Notes: generated from the sequence alone by a model not told the origin. Shown: positions 1 through 6,335, numbered from the stretch's first letter. The stretch is DNA of 8,740 nt from an uncultured Fastidiosipila sp. (GCA_938014865.1 CALLQJ010000396.1:1-8740), one strand, 5' to 3'. Translations and numbers: made by a program.

Positions 1-10
1 GGAGAAGTAT

Positions 11-115
11 ATGAAATTTAATGAATTAGGATTAAATAAAGATTTACAACAGGCGGTTAAAGAGCTTGGGTATGTTGAGACAAGTGAGATTCAAGCAAAG
101 GCTATAGGGCAATTA
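11..115 (+). pseudogene. N-terminal fragment of a DEAD-box RNA helicase (truncated)
   Basis: GGAG at bases 1-4 lies 6 bases before the ATG. The first ~32 residues match the Q motif that precedes the helicase core of DEAD-box ATP-dependent RNA helicases: Phe3, the LGL at 6-8, then Gly20-Tyr21 and an S-x-I-Q ending at Gln28, followed by an A-x-x-A-I. In the family the next ~20 residues lead to the Walker A motif, which is absent. Homology stops at about residue 32-35 (base 106-115). The frame stays open to base 283, but from base 146 it only reads the cupin gene backwards. Base composition here is about one third G+C, lower than the rest of the window. Either this is a decayed or broken gene, or the window begins with a foreign or misassembled end. 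I am confident of the family and unsure why it is truncated. Confidence 0.7.
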
Positions 116-145
116 AATTCAATTTTTAATTTTACTAAATACGAT

Positions 146-460
146 TTATTTCCCGGGAGCAGGTGCTTTGATCACAAAGAGTTCTACGGTATCATCGTGC
201 TCATTTCTGACGTTCATCTTCGTCCCCTCCGGGATATTCAGAATCGTGCCGCCCTCATATTCATGCGTATCCTGCTCGTCTAAGCTGATCGAAAGCAGAC
301 CGCGCACGACAATCATATAAACATTCGCATTGGAAAAATGGATCGGAAGCCCCGTCCCCTTCTCCAGGACCATGTGATTTATATTGACATGCGCATCTGC
401 AATGACCTTCTCAATCGTCTTTTTCTCGGTCTTCGTAAATTCAAATGTCTTTTCAATCAT
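146..460 (-). CDS. Small single-domain cupin protein with degenerate metal site
   Basis: A 104-residue protein that is essentially one cupin beta-barrel. Cupin motif 1 corresponds to residues ~35-54 (G-x-G-L-P-x-H at 35-41, closing Gly54). Motif 2 corresponds to residues 71-86 (Gly71, Pro77, Gly79, Asn86). Canonical cupins bind a metal with two His and a Glu in motif 1 and one His in motif 2. Here only His41 clearly remains: the second His position is Ser43, and the motif 2 His position is Met82. It is therefore probably not a standard metalloenzyme, and a ligand-binding or structural role is as likely. The start is set by AAGGAG at 467-472, 6 bases before the ATG. It lies 85 bases downstream of the CPBP protease gene on the same strand. 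I saw no convincing separate promoter. The substrate is unknown. Confidence 0.8.
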   Translation of the reverse strand: MIEKTFEFTKTEKKTIEKVIADAHVNINHMVLEKGTGLPIHFSNANVYMIVVRGLLSISLDEQDTHEYEGGTILNIPEGTKMNVRNEHDDTVELFVIKAPAPGK

Positions 461-545
461 CGTTTTCTCCTTGCCTTTTCTCGGATTTTCCCTTTCAGTT
501 TAAATAATAAAAGAAGCTCACAGCGTAATATATGTTCCCGAAACC

Positions 546-1358
546 TCACGACTGAGGCTGCTGAAGCCGTATCTTCTCTTTATTCCGGATAAAAATAATA
601 AGCGCCGCCGGGATCAGCAGAATCTGCAGCAGCAGAAAGACCATGCTTCCGGCTTTTGTTCTTGTCAGGATCTGCGGAAGAAAAAAGGAAAAGGCATTGC
701 TTAAAGCATGCAGCAGAACAGCATAAATCAGACGTCCCGTTTTCAGCGTGACCCATGCCCAGATTAACGGCGTAAAAAAGGCAAGCAAAGCAGCGAAGAG
801 AGTCTGCGAAAAAACATGCAGAACAGCAAAGAAAAAAGAAGACCAGAGCACGGCCCCGCGCTCGCCCAAAGGCCTGAGCCGCTCTAAAATAAGCTTTCTT
901 CCGATCCATTCTTCCGCAAGCGGATTAAAAACGAGGAGCAAAAAGAAAGAAAAGCCCTCCGTTCCCCCCGTCTCCGGCATCCTTTGCCCAGCCGGGAATG
1001 CATCGCTTATTGCCATCCCGATCATAAGCAGCAGAAAGAAACGCGCAGACAAGGCGGACTGCAGGATACAAAGCTTAAAAAAAGAACTGCCGCGCAGTGA
1101 TTTTTTTCGCTTAAGCCGCACAGGCTCAAGCGCTCTCAGGAAAAGCAAATAAGAAATCGGCATAATCAGGGCATAAGGAATCAGCATGCGGGACAAGATC
1201 CGAAATAGAATTTCGGGCAGATAAGGCTCGATCTTCGGCATCAGATAATGCTTAGAAAGCTGCGTCGTTAAAATAAAAAAAGCATGTGCCGCGGACAGAA
1301 GAAGAATCATTTTGAGAGGTCTTGTGCTTGAAGGCTTCTTCATCATATCCTGCTTCAT
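546..1358 (-). CDS. CPBP family intramembrane metalloprotease (Rce1/Abi-like)
   Basis: A membrane protein of 270 residues with about eight hydrophobic segments (roughly 15-33, 60-75, 97-120, 135-149, 169-184, 187-205, 209-230 and 238-257). It carries all three signature motifs of the CPBP family in order: E149-E150-x3-R154, F177-x3-H181 and H217-x3-N221, each within or next to a membrane segment. These residues form the glutamate/histidine catalytic site of Rce1-type proteases, so the enzyme looks active. Bacterial members have been linked to processing of membrane proteins, bacteriocin self-immunity and signalling. Nothing here identifies the substrate. The start is uncertain. The first ATG (1358) has AGG touching it, while the ATG at residue 6 (1341-1343) has AGGA four bases upstream and may be the real start. 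The protein ends in a basic, glutamine-rich tail. No bacteriocin gene is visible nearby. Confidence 0.9.
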   Translation of the reverse strand: MKQDMMKKPSSTRPLKMILLLSAAHAFFILTTQLSKHYLMPKIEPYLPEILFRILSRMLIPYALIMPISYLLFLRALEPVRLKRKKSLRGSSFFKLCILQSALSARFFLLLMIGMAISDAFPAGQRMPETGGTEGFSFFLLLVFNPLAEEWIGRKLILERLRPLGERGAVLWSSFFFAVLHVFSQTLFAALLAFFTPLIWAWVTLKTGRLIYAVLLHALSNAFSFFLPQILTRTKAGSMVFLLLQILLIPAALIIFIRNKEKIRLQQPQS

Positions 1359-1498
1359 CCTTAAACTGATACTGCCGACAATCTGATCTTGCCCGATCGT
1401 TGTTAAGAAGCTTTTAAAAAGCGCTTAAACTGTGTTTAAATCGCCCGTCTTCTTGTATCTTAAATAAAACCCTGTCCGATCAAGAATTAAAAGATAAA

Positions 1499-1533
1499 AA
1501 AAGTGCTGCCGGCATCTCGCCGACAACACTTTT
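1499..1533 (-). terminator. Intrinsic terminator of the tRNA-Leu/tRNA-fMet unit
   Basis: A 15-bp stem (1499-1513 with 1519-1533, two G-U wobbles in the RNA) encloses a 5-base loop. On the minus strand it continues directly into seven T residues (1496-1502, overlapping the stem base). It sits 5 bases after the CCA end of tRNA-fMet, so it ends that transcript. A T-rich stretch on the other side (1530-1538) means it might also stop plus-strand transcription. Confidence 0.9.
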
Positions 1534-1537
1534 ATTT

Positions 1538-1614
<77 letters not shown>

Positions 1615-1628
1615 ATATTCATTGATGA

Positions 1629-1713
1629 TGGTGCTCACGGCCGGACTTGAACCGGCACGGATTGCTCCGGCGGATTTTAAGTCCGCTGCGTCTGCCGATT
1701 CCGCCACGCGAGC
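1629..1713 (-). tRNA. tRNA-Leu (anticodon UAA)
   Basis: An 85-base class II tRNA with a long variable arm (CGGAGCAAUCCG) and an encoded CCA. The acceptor stem GCUCGCG pairs with CGUGAGC. The anticodon stem GCGGA/UCCGC encloses a seven-base loop with UAA. It decodes UUA and, by wobble, UUG. It is the first gene of the two-tRNA unit that ends at 1499. Confidence 0.97.
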
Positions 1714-1738
1714 TTATTCATCAATCAAGTACTCAGTT

Positions 1739-1767
1739 ATACTAACAGCTCACAGTTTATGCGTCAA
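1739..1767 (-). promoter_or_regulatory. Sigma-A-type promoter of the tRNA-Leu/fMet unit
   Basis: On the minus strand TTGACG (1762-1767) is followed after 17 bases by TAGTAT (1739-1744). A TG one base upstream of the -10 makes it an extended -10 promoter. The expected start site is about 18 bases before the tRNA-Leu 5' end, a typical short tRNA leader. Confidence 0.8.
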
Positions 1768-1831
1768 GACAAATCCGGCTTTGAATCCGAAATTTTAACT
1801 TTATTCACAAAATGCTTCACTTATCATTTTA

Positions 1832-1858
1832 AAACCTCACGCGCGTCACGTGAGGTTT
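1832..1858 (-). terminator. Intrinsic terminator after tRNA-Pro
   Basis: A perfect 10-bp inverted repeat (1832-1841 with 1849-1858) with a 7-base loop lies 4 bases after the tRNA-Pro CCA end. On the minus strand only a short T-run (about four) follows before AAAA, so termination may be incomplete. The Leu/fMet unit has its own promoter downstream. Confidence 0.7.
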
Positions 1859-1862
1859 AATG

Positions 1863-1938
1863 TGGTCGGAGTGACAAGACTTGAACTTGCGACCTCCTGG
1901 TCCCGAACCAGGCGCTCTACCACCTGAGCCACACCCCG
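1863..1938 (-). tRNA. tRNA-Pro (anticodon CGG)
   Basis: A 76-base cloverleaf with an encoded CCA. The acceptor stem CGGGGUG pairs with CACUCCG (one G-U). The anticodon stem CCUGG/CCAGG encloses the loop UUCGGGA, giving anticodon CGG for the proline codon CCG. A dedicated CGG tRNA fits a genome that uses CCG codons often, as the neighbouring genes do (CCG and CCC are frequent). Confidence 0.96.
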
Positions 1939-1953
1939 ACAAACGACTTGTAT

Positions 1954-1981
1954 ATATTACCACAGAATAAAACTCTGTCAA
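1954..1981 (-). promoter_or_regulatory. Sigma-A-type promoter of tRNA-Pro
   Basis: On the minus strand a consensus TTGACA (1976-1981) is followed after 16 bases by TAATAT (1954-1959), with TG one base upstream of the -10. AT-rich sequence with a 10-bp tandem repeat (1993-2012) lies just upstream and could act as an UP element. The spacing to the tRNA 5' end (1938) is right for a start about 10 bases before it. Confidence 0.8.
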
Positions 1982-1992
1982 TTCTTAGTTTT

Positions 1993-2012
1993 TTAAAGCG
2001 AATTAAAGCGAA
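1993..2012. repeat. Perfect 10-bp tandem direct repeat
   Basis: TTAAAGCGAA occurs twice back to back between the tRNA-Pro promoter and the start of the membrane-protein gene. It may be chance in AT-rich DNA, or a tandem binding site or UP element serving the tRNA-Pro promoter 12 bases away. Confidence 0.5.
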
Positions 2013-2153
2013 TGTTCAAAATTTAAAATTCTTTTAACAAAAGCCCTCGATCACAAGCGGACTATATTGTAAACTGAGCATGTTGATTTTCTGTAAGCCA
2101 TCTTAGTGAAACAAAATTCTCGAACGCCCAAACGATAACAGGAGTACGTTAAT

Positions 2154-3833
2154 ATGAATAATAATCCCTACAATGACCGCTTCGGCCATTTCAAAGACGG
2201 ATTCAGAAACCTGGGTCCTGAACTTTTTTATCATCGATCCTACGGCAAGAAAGAAAGCAGTCGAAAACCTTGGTGGATCATTCTGATCTTTACCCTTATT
2301 ATTATGGCCGTCTATTTTTTCTTCTTTCTGCCCTCTTTAAGTCCCATGGGGCCGGATCTCTATTTTACGATCTTTTTAGGCCTGCTCATTTTCTGGGTCT
2401 TGATGCTCTTCGCGGGGCGGCGCCCGAAAAGCTTGAAAGCGTTCAATATATCGCTTATTGCCGCGGTCATCAGCCTGCTGATGCCCTTTATCGGCCGGGT
2501 GATCGGGCTGCCGATCTTTTGGTCAAAATCTTATGCGTCTTTAATTGAAGTGGAAGAAGGCGTTTTTGCCGATGATATTGACAAAATCAGCATGGATCAG
2601 ATTCCGATCGTAGACCGGGTGGCAGCCGGCGTCATCGGAGAAAAGCAAATGGGCTCGATGGGCGAATTGGTTTCCCAGTTCAACATTGCCGATAACTATT
2701 CCCAAGTCAATATTAACGGCAAACCCGTCCGGGTCTCTCCCCTGGAATATTATGATTTCATCAAATACCTCGGCAATTTCCGCAACGGCATCGAATATTA
2801 CATCAGTGTCGATATGACGAGCCAGGAAGGCAAGCTGAATAAACTGGAAAATCCCATTTTCTACTCCGAAAGCGATTACCTCATGCGCGATCTGGGCCGC
2901 CATCTCCGCTTTAAATACCCCTTCGCGCTTCTGGGCGAAACCAATTTTGAAATTGATGATGACGGCGAAGCGTGGTATGTGACGCCTAAGCTGACGAAAC
3001 GCATTGCCTTTTTCAATGCCCCGGATACAGAAGGGGTCATCCTCACCAACGCCAATAGCGGCGAATGCATTTATCATCCGAAAGACGATATTCCCGCTTG
3101 GGTGGACCGGGCTTTTGAAGCGAAGACCATTATTAATCAGCTGAATCAAAAAGGGCTCTACAGCGGGGGCTTCTTCAATTCCGTTTTCGGGCAGAAAAAT
3201 GTTACCTCGACAACCGACGGCTATAACTATATTTCCTTAGACGGTGATATTTACCTGATTACAGGCGTGACTTCCGTGCGTTCCGACACATCGAATCTGG
3301 GCTTTTATTACGTGAATCTCAGGACCAAGGAATGTGTCTTCTACCCTTGTCCTTCGGCAACCGAAGCAGCGGCCATGGAAAGTGCCGGCGGCAAGGTGCA
3401 GGAAAAAAATTATGTCCCCACCTTCCCTGTCGTCCTGAACATTCAGGACCGGCCGGTTTACTTTATGTCCTTAAAGGACCGTTCGCTGACGGCAAAAATG
3501 TTTGCCTTAGTCGATGCCGAACAGTTTACCGATGTGGTGGTCGGCAACAGCGTACAGGAAGTTTTAAAACTTTATTATGAGGAAAATCCGGGTTTGATCG
3601 ATCCGGCGGACTTGGGGGATCAGGCCGATGAGCTGACGATTACGATGATTAAATCCCTGGTGATTGACGGCAATACCGTCTACTATCTGCAGTGTGAAGA
3701 AGATGACTTCATTTACGAAGCGGAACCGGAAGATTTGGGCCCCGAGATTGCCTTCTGGCAGCCGGGCGATAAAATTAAGGTCATCACAAGTGCCGGCGAA
3801 GGCGTCCGGAAGATCACGATGATCGCGGAGTAA
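2154..3833 (+). CDS. Hypothetical membrane protein with large extracytoplasmic repeat domain
   Basis: A 559-residue protein that I do not recognise. AGGAG (2140-2144) lies 9 bases before the ATG. A short polar N-terminus with basic residues (32-38) precedes TM1 (~40-60). TM2 is ~70-87 and TM3 ~97-122. Basic residues before TM1 and after TM2 predict an inside N-terminus, placing residues ~123-559 outside. That region has at least two related units. At 266-320 and 360-411 each has a beta-hairpin ending W/Y-Y/L-V/I-T, then a pattern close to N-x2-S/T-x-E-C-x-Y/F-x-P (residues 300-309 and 388-398). A third, weaker unit may cover 424-476. They look PepSY-like in outline, but this is a visual impression. 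The final ~65 residues (494-559) resemble a small beta-barrel (I-x-S-L-V-I-D-G-N-T-x-Y-Y, then Q-P-G-D-K). No catalytic motif is visible. The gene is a single unit ending at a terminator. Confidence 0.85.
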   Translation: MNNNPYNDRFGHFKDGFRNLGPELFYHRSYGKKESSRKPWWIILIFTLIIMAVYFFFFLPSLSPMGPDLYFTIFLGLLIFWVLMLFAGRRPKSLKAFNISLIAAVISLLMPFIGRVIGLPIFWSKSYASLIEVEEGVFADDIDKISMDQIPIVDRVAAGVIGEKQMGSMGELVSQFNIADNYSQVNINGKPVRVSPLEYYDFIKYLGNFRNGIEYYISVDMTSQEGKLNKLENPIFYSESDYLMRDLGRHLRFKYPFALLGETNFEIDDDGEAWYVTPKLTKRIAFFNAPDTEGVILTNANSGECIYHPKDDIPAWVDRAFEAKTIINQLNQKGLYSGGFFNSVFGQKNVTSTTDGYNYISLDGDIYLITGVTSVRSDTSNLGFYYVNLRTKECVFYPCPSATEAAAMESAGGKVQEKNYVPTFPVVLNIQDRPVYFMSLKDRSLTAKMFALVDAEQFTDVVVGNSVQEVLKLYYEENPGLIDPADLGDQADELTITMIKSLVIDGNTVYYLQCEEDDFIYEAEPEDLGPEIAFWQPGDKIKVITSAGEGVRKITMIAE

Positions 3834-3855
3834 TACGATCCGAAAACAAAAAAGG

Positions 3856-3884
3856 AGTCTGTGAAAAAACACAGACTTTTTTTT
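3856..3884. terminator. Bidirectional intrinsic terminator between convergent genes
   Basis: An 8-bp perfect stem (3856-3863 with 3870-3877) has a six-base loop. On the plus strand eight T residues follow (3877-3884), ending the membrane-protein transcript. On the minus strand the same hairpin is followed by CC and then six T residues, so it can also end the mnmA operon. Its T-tract overlaps the mnmA stop codon (3883-3885). Confidence 0.9.
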
Positions 3885-4983
3885 AAAGGATAAGCCCCCC
3901 GCCTCTCACAATTTCCCCGTCATACAAAACGGCGGCTTGTCCCGGCGTGACGGCCGGCTGCGGTTTTTCAAATTCCAGGCGGAAATGTCCCGCATCTTCC
4001 GCATAAAAACGCACCTTCTGCGCTTCTTGCCGGTAGCGGGTCCTTACCGTAAGAACCGTGCCGTCTTCCGGCGGGCTGCCGCTGATGTAATTGGCCTTTT
4101 CCGCGCGCAGCTGATCACGGAAGCTTTCCTCTTTTGTGCCTAAGACGACCGCATTGCGGGCCGGATCCAGAGCAAGCACATACAAAGCCTCCGACCAGGA
4201 AATGCCCAGGCCTTTGCGCTGGCCGACGGTATAGTGAATCAGGCCTTGGTGTTCGCCGATGACGGTCCCGTCTTTCAGCACAAAGGGACCGGGCCGGGCT
4301 TTTTCATTGCTGTAACGCTCAATAAACGCCGCGTAATCGCCGTCGGGAATAAAACAGATATCCTGGCTGTCTGCTTTATCGGCAATCTCTAAATGCCGCT
4401 GCCGGGCCGCTCTTCGCACCTCTTCTTTGCTGAGCTCCCCTAGGGGCAGCTTAAGTTTGGCTAAAATATCCTGATTTAATTGATATAAAACATAGCTTTG
4501 ATCTTTTGCTTTATTCACGGCCTGCAAAAGTTCATACTTATCCGTCTGCGGGTTAAAACGCACCCTCGCATAATGGCCGGTTGCCAGATAATCACTGCCG
4601 CGCTCTTCGGCCAGACGGACGAGGCTTCCGAACTTCAGTTCTTTATTGCAGTAAAGACAAGGATTCGGCGTCTTGCCCGCTTGATAGGTCCGGACAAAAG
4701 GCGCGATGACCTCTTCTTCAAAACGCTCGGCCAGATCCACATATTCAAAGGGAATCTTAAGTTTCTCACATAAGCGCCGGGCATCCCGGATGTCTCTTCG
4801 GTGCCGCTCTTTTTGTACGCTGCTCTCTTGGCTGTACAGGCCCATCATCAGGCCCCGGCAGGCATAGCCTTTTTCCTGCATAAGGACTGCCGCCGCAGCG
4901 CTGTCTACGCCGCCGCTGAGTGCCAGGATGACGCTTTCCTTACGGCGTTCATTTTTCAGATGAGAGGTCTGCATCGGCTGCAT
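3883..4983 (-). CDS. mnmA: tRNA-specific 2-thiouridylase MnmA
   Basis: MnmA adenylates U34 of Lys, Glu and Gln tRNAs and transfers persulfide sulfur to it, giving the 2-thiouridine needed for accurate wobble decoding. The 366-residue protein has the PP-loop SGGVDS at 23-28. T-P-N-P-C-x-x-C-N follows at 105-113, where Cys112 is the expected catalytic Cys and Cys109 is the extra Cys common in clostridial-type members. A-T-G-H-Y is at 134-138, K-D-Q-S-Y at 160-164, S-Q-D-I-C-F at 206-211 (Cys210, persulfide-carrying), and a V-G-Q-R-K-G-L-G segment marks the central domain. The frame is open upstream to an ATG at 5031, but that would overlap the previous gene. The ATG at 4983 puts SGGVDS where the family has it and has AGGA 9 bases upstream. 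It starts 19 bases after the UPF0340 stop codon and is the last gene of the operon. Confidence 0.95.
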   Translation of the reverse strand: MQPMQTSHLKNERRKESVILALSGGVDSAAAAVLMQEKGYACRGLMMGLYSQESSVQKERHRRDIRDARRLCEKLKIPFEYVDLAERFEEEVIAPFVRTYQAGKTPNPCLYCNKELKFGSLVRLAEERGSDYLATGHYARVRFNPQTDKYELLQAVNKAKDQSYVLYQLNQDILAKLKLPLGELSKEEVRRAARQRHLEIADKADSQDICFIPDGDYAAFIERYSNEKARPGPFVLKDGTVIGEHQGLIHYTVGQRKGLGISWSEALYVLALDPARNAVVLGTKEESFRDQLRAEKANYISGSPPEDGTVLTVRTRYRQEAQKVRFYAEDAGHFRLEFEKPQPAVTPGQAAVLYDGEIVRGGGLIL

Positions 4984-4992
4984 TGCTGAATT

Positions 4993-5003
4993 TCCTGTCC
5001 TTT
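4993..5003 (-). promoter_or_regulatory. Ribosome binding site that decides the mnmA start
   Basis: On the minus strand AAAGGA (4998-5003) and AGGA (4993-4996) precede the ATG at 4983, the nearer one by 9 bases. They begin at the stop codon of the upstream gene (5003-5005), which suggests translational coupling and argues against the longer mnmA start at 5031. Confidence 0.65.
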
Positions 5004-5563
5004 CAAGCTTCCTGATAAACGGCCCGGGCACCGCCTATAAGCTTTCTGCGGCAGCGGGCGGCCGTGACATGCGCCTTTCCGATCGTCTTGATACTCAGAC
5101 GCAGCGGAACCGCTACAGGGCGCAGGTGCATGCCGATCAGGGTATCCCCGATGTCCAGGCCCGCTTCGGCCCGGACTTCTTCGACCAGGCAGGGCGCCTC
5201 GGCCGCTTTCCATGCCGCGACGGCAAAAGATCCGCCGGCATGAAGCTGCGGCAGCGCATTCACTTCCGGCAGGCCGTGCGTCTCGGCATAGGCGCGCTCG
5301 ACAACGAGGGCGCGGTTCAGATGTTCACAGCACTGAACGGCCAGAAAACAGCCGGCCTCGCTTACGGCAGCATGAATTTCCGAAACAATGATTTCGCCTA
5401 TCTCGGCACTCGATCCTTTGCCGATCTGTTTTCCGAGCACCTCACTTGAAGAGCCGCCGAGCACAAAAAGCTCTCCTTTTTCGGCGGCGGAGGCTTCAAT
5501 CAATTCCGCTATAAGTGTTTTTGTGTCGTTTCGGACAGCTGTATAAAAAGCTTCTTTTTCCAT
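5003..5563 (-). CDS. UPF0340 / TIGR01440 family protein (YwlG-like)
   Basis: A 186-residue cytoplasmic protein of a conserved but functionally uncharacterised Bacillota family (B. subtilis YwlG). Family blocks are clear: G-x-S-S-S-E-V at 36-42, A-V-Q-C-C-E-H-L-N-R-A-L at 75-86, H-A-G-G-S-F-A at 108-114, A-G-L-D-I-G-D-T-L-I-G-M-H at 134-146, and A-H-V-T-A-A-R followed by K-L-I-G-G-A-R-A at 174-181. As I recall the family, the first block usually contains a Cys after the first Gly; here it is Gly-Gly. The start at 5563 is fixed by a perfect AAGGAGG (5571-5577) 7 bases upstream. The frame is open to 5674, but the extra 37 residues overlap the gatD-like gene and are not family-like. It lies 40 bases after the gatD-like gene and just before mnmA. 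The function is unknown, and its place in the operon does not reveal one. Confidence 0.92.
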   Translation of the reverse strand: MEKEAFYTAVRNDTKTLIAELIEASAAEKGELFVLGGSSSEVLGKQIGKGSSAEIGEIIVSEIHAAVSEAGCFLAVQCCEHLNRALVVERAYAETHGLPEVNALPQLHAGGSFAVAAWKAAEAPCLVEEVRAEAGLDIGDTLIGMHLRPVAVPLRLSIKTIGKAHVTAARCRRKLIGGARAVYQEA

Positions 5564-5570
5564 AATATTT

Positions 5571-5577
5571 CCTCCTT
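5571..5577 (-). promoter_or_regulatory. Strong Shine-Dalgarno for the UPF0340 gene
   Basis: A perfect AAGGAGG on the minus strand lies 7 bases before the ATG at 5563. It decides this start over the in-frame ATG at 5674. Confidence 0.85.
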
Positions 5578-5603
5578 CAGCCTGCTCCCCCGGCTGCAGC
5601 TTC

Positions 5604-6335
5604 TTATAAGGTGCTGCGCGGGTCGCGCAGTTCTTCCAATCGTTTATGATAGGCCTTAAAGGCAAGGTCTGCATGCGGCAGTTTCAAATAGGAAATGCCG
5701 CTTAGTGATTTAAGCCAGCGCTCCGTAAAGGGCGGATTTGCCAGAAGGAAGGGGCCCAGGATGGAAGTGCCGATGAAATTTTTGTAGTGAATGCCTTCTT
5801 TTTCGGCATTTTCATGCCGCCCGATTCCGCGCCGGACCTCGCAGAATGCGGGGACGGGACGGGACGGATCCGTTTCATAAAGCTGGGTGAACTGCGCTTT
5901 GGCGCCGACAATCGGCAGCCCGTCCTTGTCGCCTAAAAATAAAGAGCTCAGGCGATTCATCATCTGCTGCTTGGCGTAAATCGGGAAAATGTCCAGGCAA
6001 GGCATTTTGCTGCCGTCATCGGCTTCGATGTACGCGCCGAAAAGCTCCTGAGCGTTGCCTAAAAAGAGAAAATGCATTCCGTCTTCTACTTTCCGGCGGA
6101 TCGCTTCTTTATACGGCATCAGGCGTTCCAGGGCCAGAGCCTGCACCCGTTCGCTCATCGGGGCCATGAAAACTAAGTCGCAGTCGTTCTCGATGAAAAA
6201 GGGCTTTTGCATAATTTGTGTACGGATGAATTCCCCGCGCGGAAAGATCTGCTGCAGGTAGTCCATATCCCCGAGTTCCCCGAATAAATCGGCCGCCTCC
6301 GGGAAGAGAAATTCAATGCGTATCTTTTTTCTCAT
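5604..6335 (-). CDS. GatD-like glutamine amidotransferase homologue lacking the catalytic Cys and His
   Basis: A 243-residue homologue of GatD, the class I glutaminase subunit that feeds ammonia to MurT when lipid II D-Glu is amidated. Shared landmarks are E-A-I near 77-79 followed by D-G-M at 85-87, a ...L-F-G-x-Y-I block at 98-103, N-R-L at 127-129, and E-G-I-H-Y-K-N at 180-186 followed by G-T-x-x-x-G-P at 189-195 and N-P at 200-201. The active site is missing. Where GatD has I-C-G-G-Y-Q, this protein has L-G-N-A-Q-E, placing Gly93 at the nucleophile. Where GatD has Y-L-H-G-P, it has I-L-G-P, placing Leu193 at the catalytic His. The glycine-rich oxyanion loop (G-G-G-x-D) is A-P-M-S-E (58-62). 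The frame is otherwise intact, so this looks like a maintained non-glutaminase subunit and not decay. It overlaps the murT-like stop by 4 bases (ATGA), with GAAGGGG 8 bases upstream, implying coupled, stoichiometric synthesis. Confidence 0.82.
   Translation of the reverse strand: MRKKIRIEFLFPEAADLFGELGDMDYLQQIFPRGEFIRTQIMQKPFFIENDCDLVFMAPMSERVQALALERLMPYKEAIRRKVEDGMHFLFLGNAQELFGAYIEADDGSKMPCLDIFPIYAKQQMMNRLSSLFLGDKDGLPIVGAKAQFTQLYETDPSRPVPAFCEVRRGIGRHENAEKEGIHYKNFIGTSILGPFLLANPPFTERWLKSLSGISYLKLPHADLAFKAYHKRLEELRDPRSTL

Noticed and set aside
544..557. Small hairpin (5-bp stem, 4-base loop) at the CPBP gene stop codon
   Set aside because: The stem is short and only three T residues follow on the minus strand, so it is too weak to call a terminator.
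748..1152. Open frame on the plus strand across the CPBP gene
   Set aside because: Its composition is low-complexity Lys/Arg/Ser from reading the antisense of a hydrophobic protein; no ribosome binding site.
1425..1439. Inverted repeat TTAAAC-TGT-GTTTAA upstream of the CPBP gene
   Set aside because: The arms are short and AT-rich and could easily arise by chance; no promoter elements are aligned with it.
1457..1483. Possible promoter for the CPBP gene on the minus strand (TTGATC, 15-base spacer, TAAGAT)
   Set aside because: Both boxes match only four of six consensus bases and the spacer is too short; I cannot support it.
2013..2139. Promoter for the 559-residue membrane protein
   Set aside because: TATATT at about 2063-2068 resembles a -10 box, but no acceptable -35 lies 16-18 bases upstream; left uncalled.
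2541..3149. Long open frame antisense to the membrane-protein gene (~200 residues)
   Set aside because: It has no family resemblance or ribosome binding site, and lies wholly inside a gene with a good start, TM pattern and terminator.
4984..5031. N-terminal extension of MnmA starting at 5031
   Set aside because: It would overlap the UPF0340 gene by 29 bases, lacks a matching ribosome binding site and is not part of the family's usual N-terminus.
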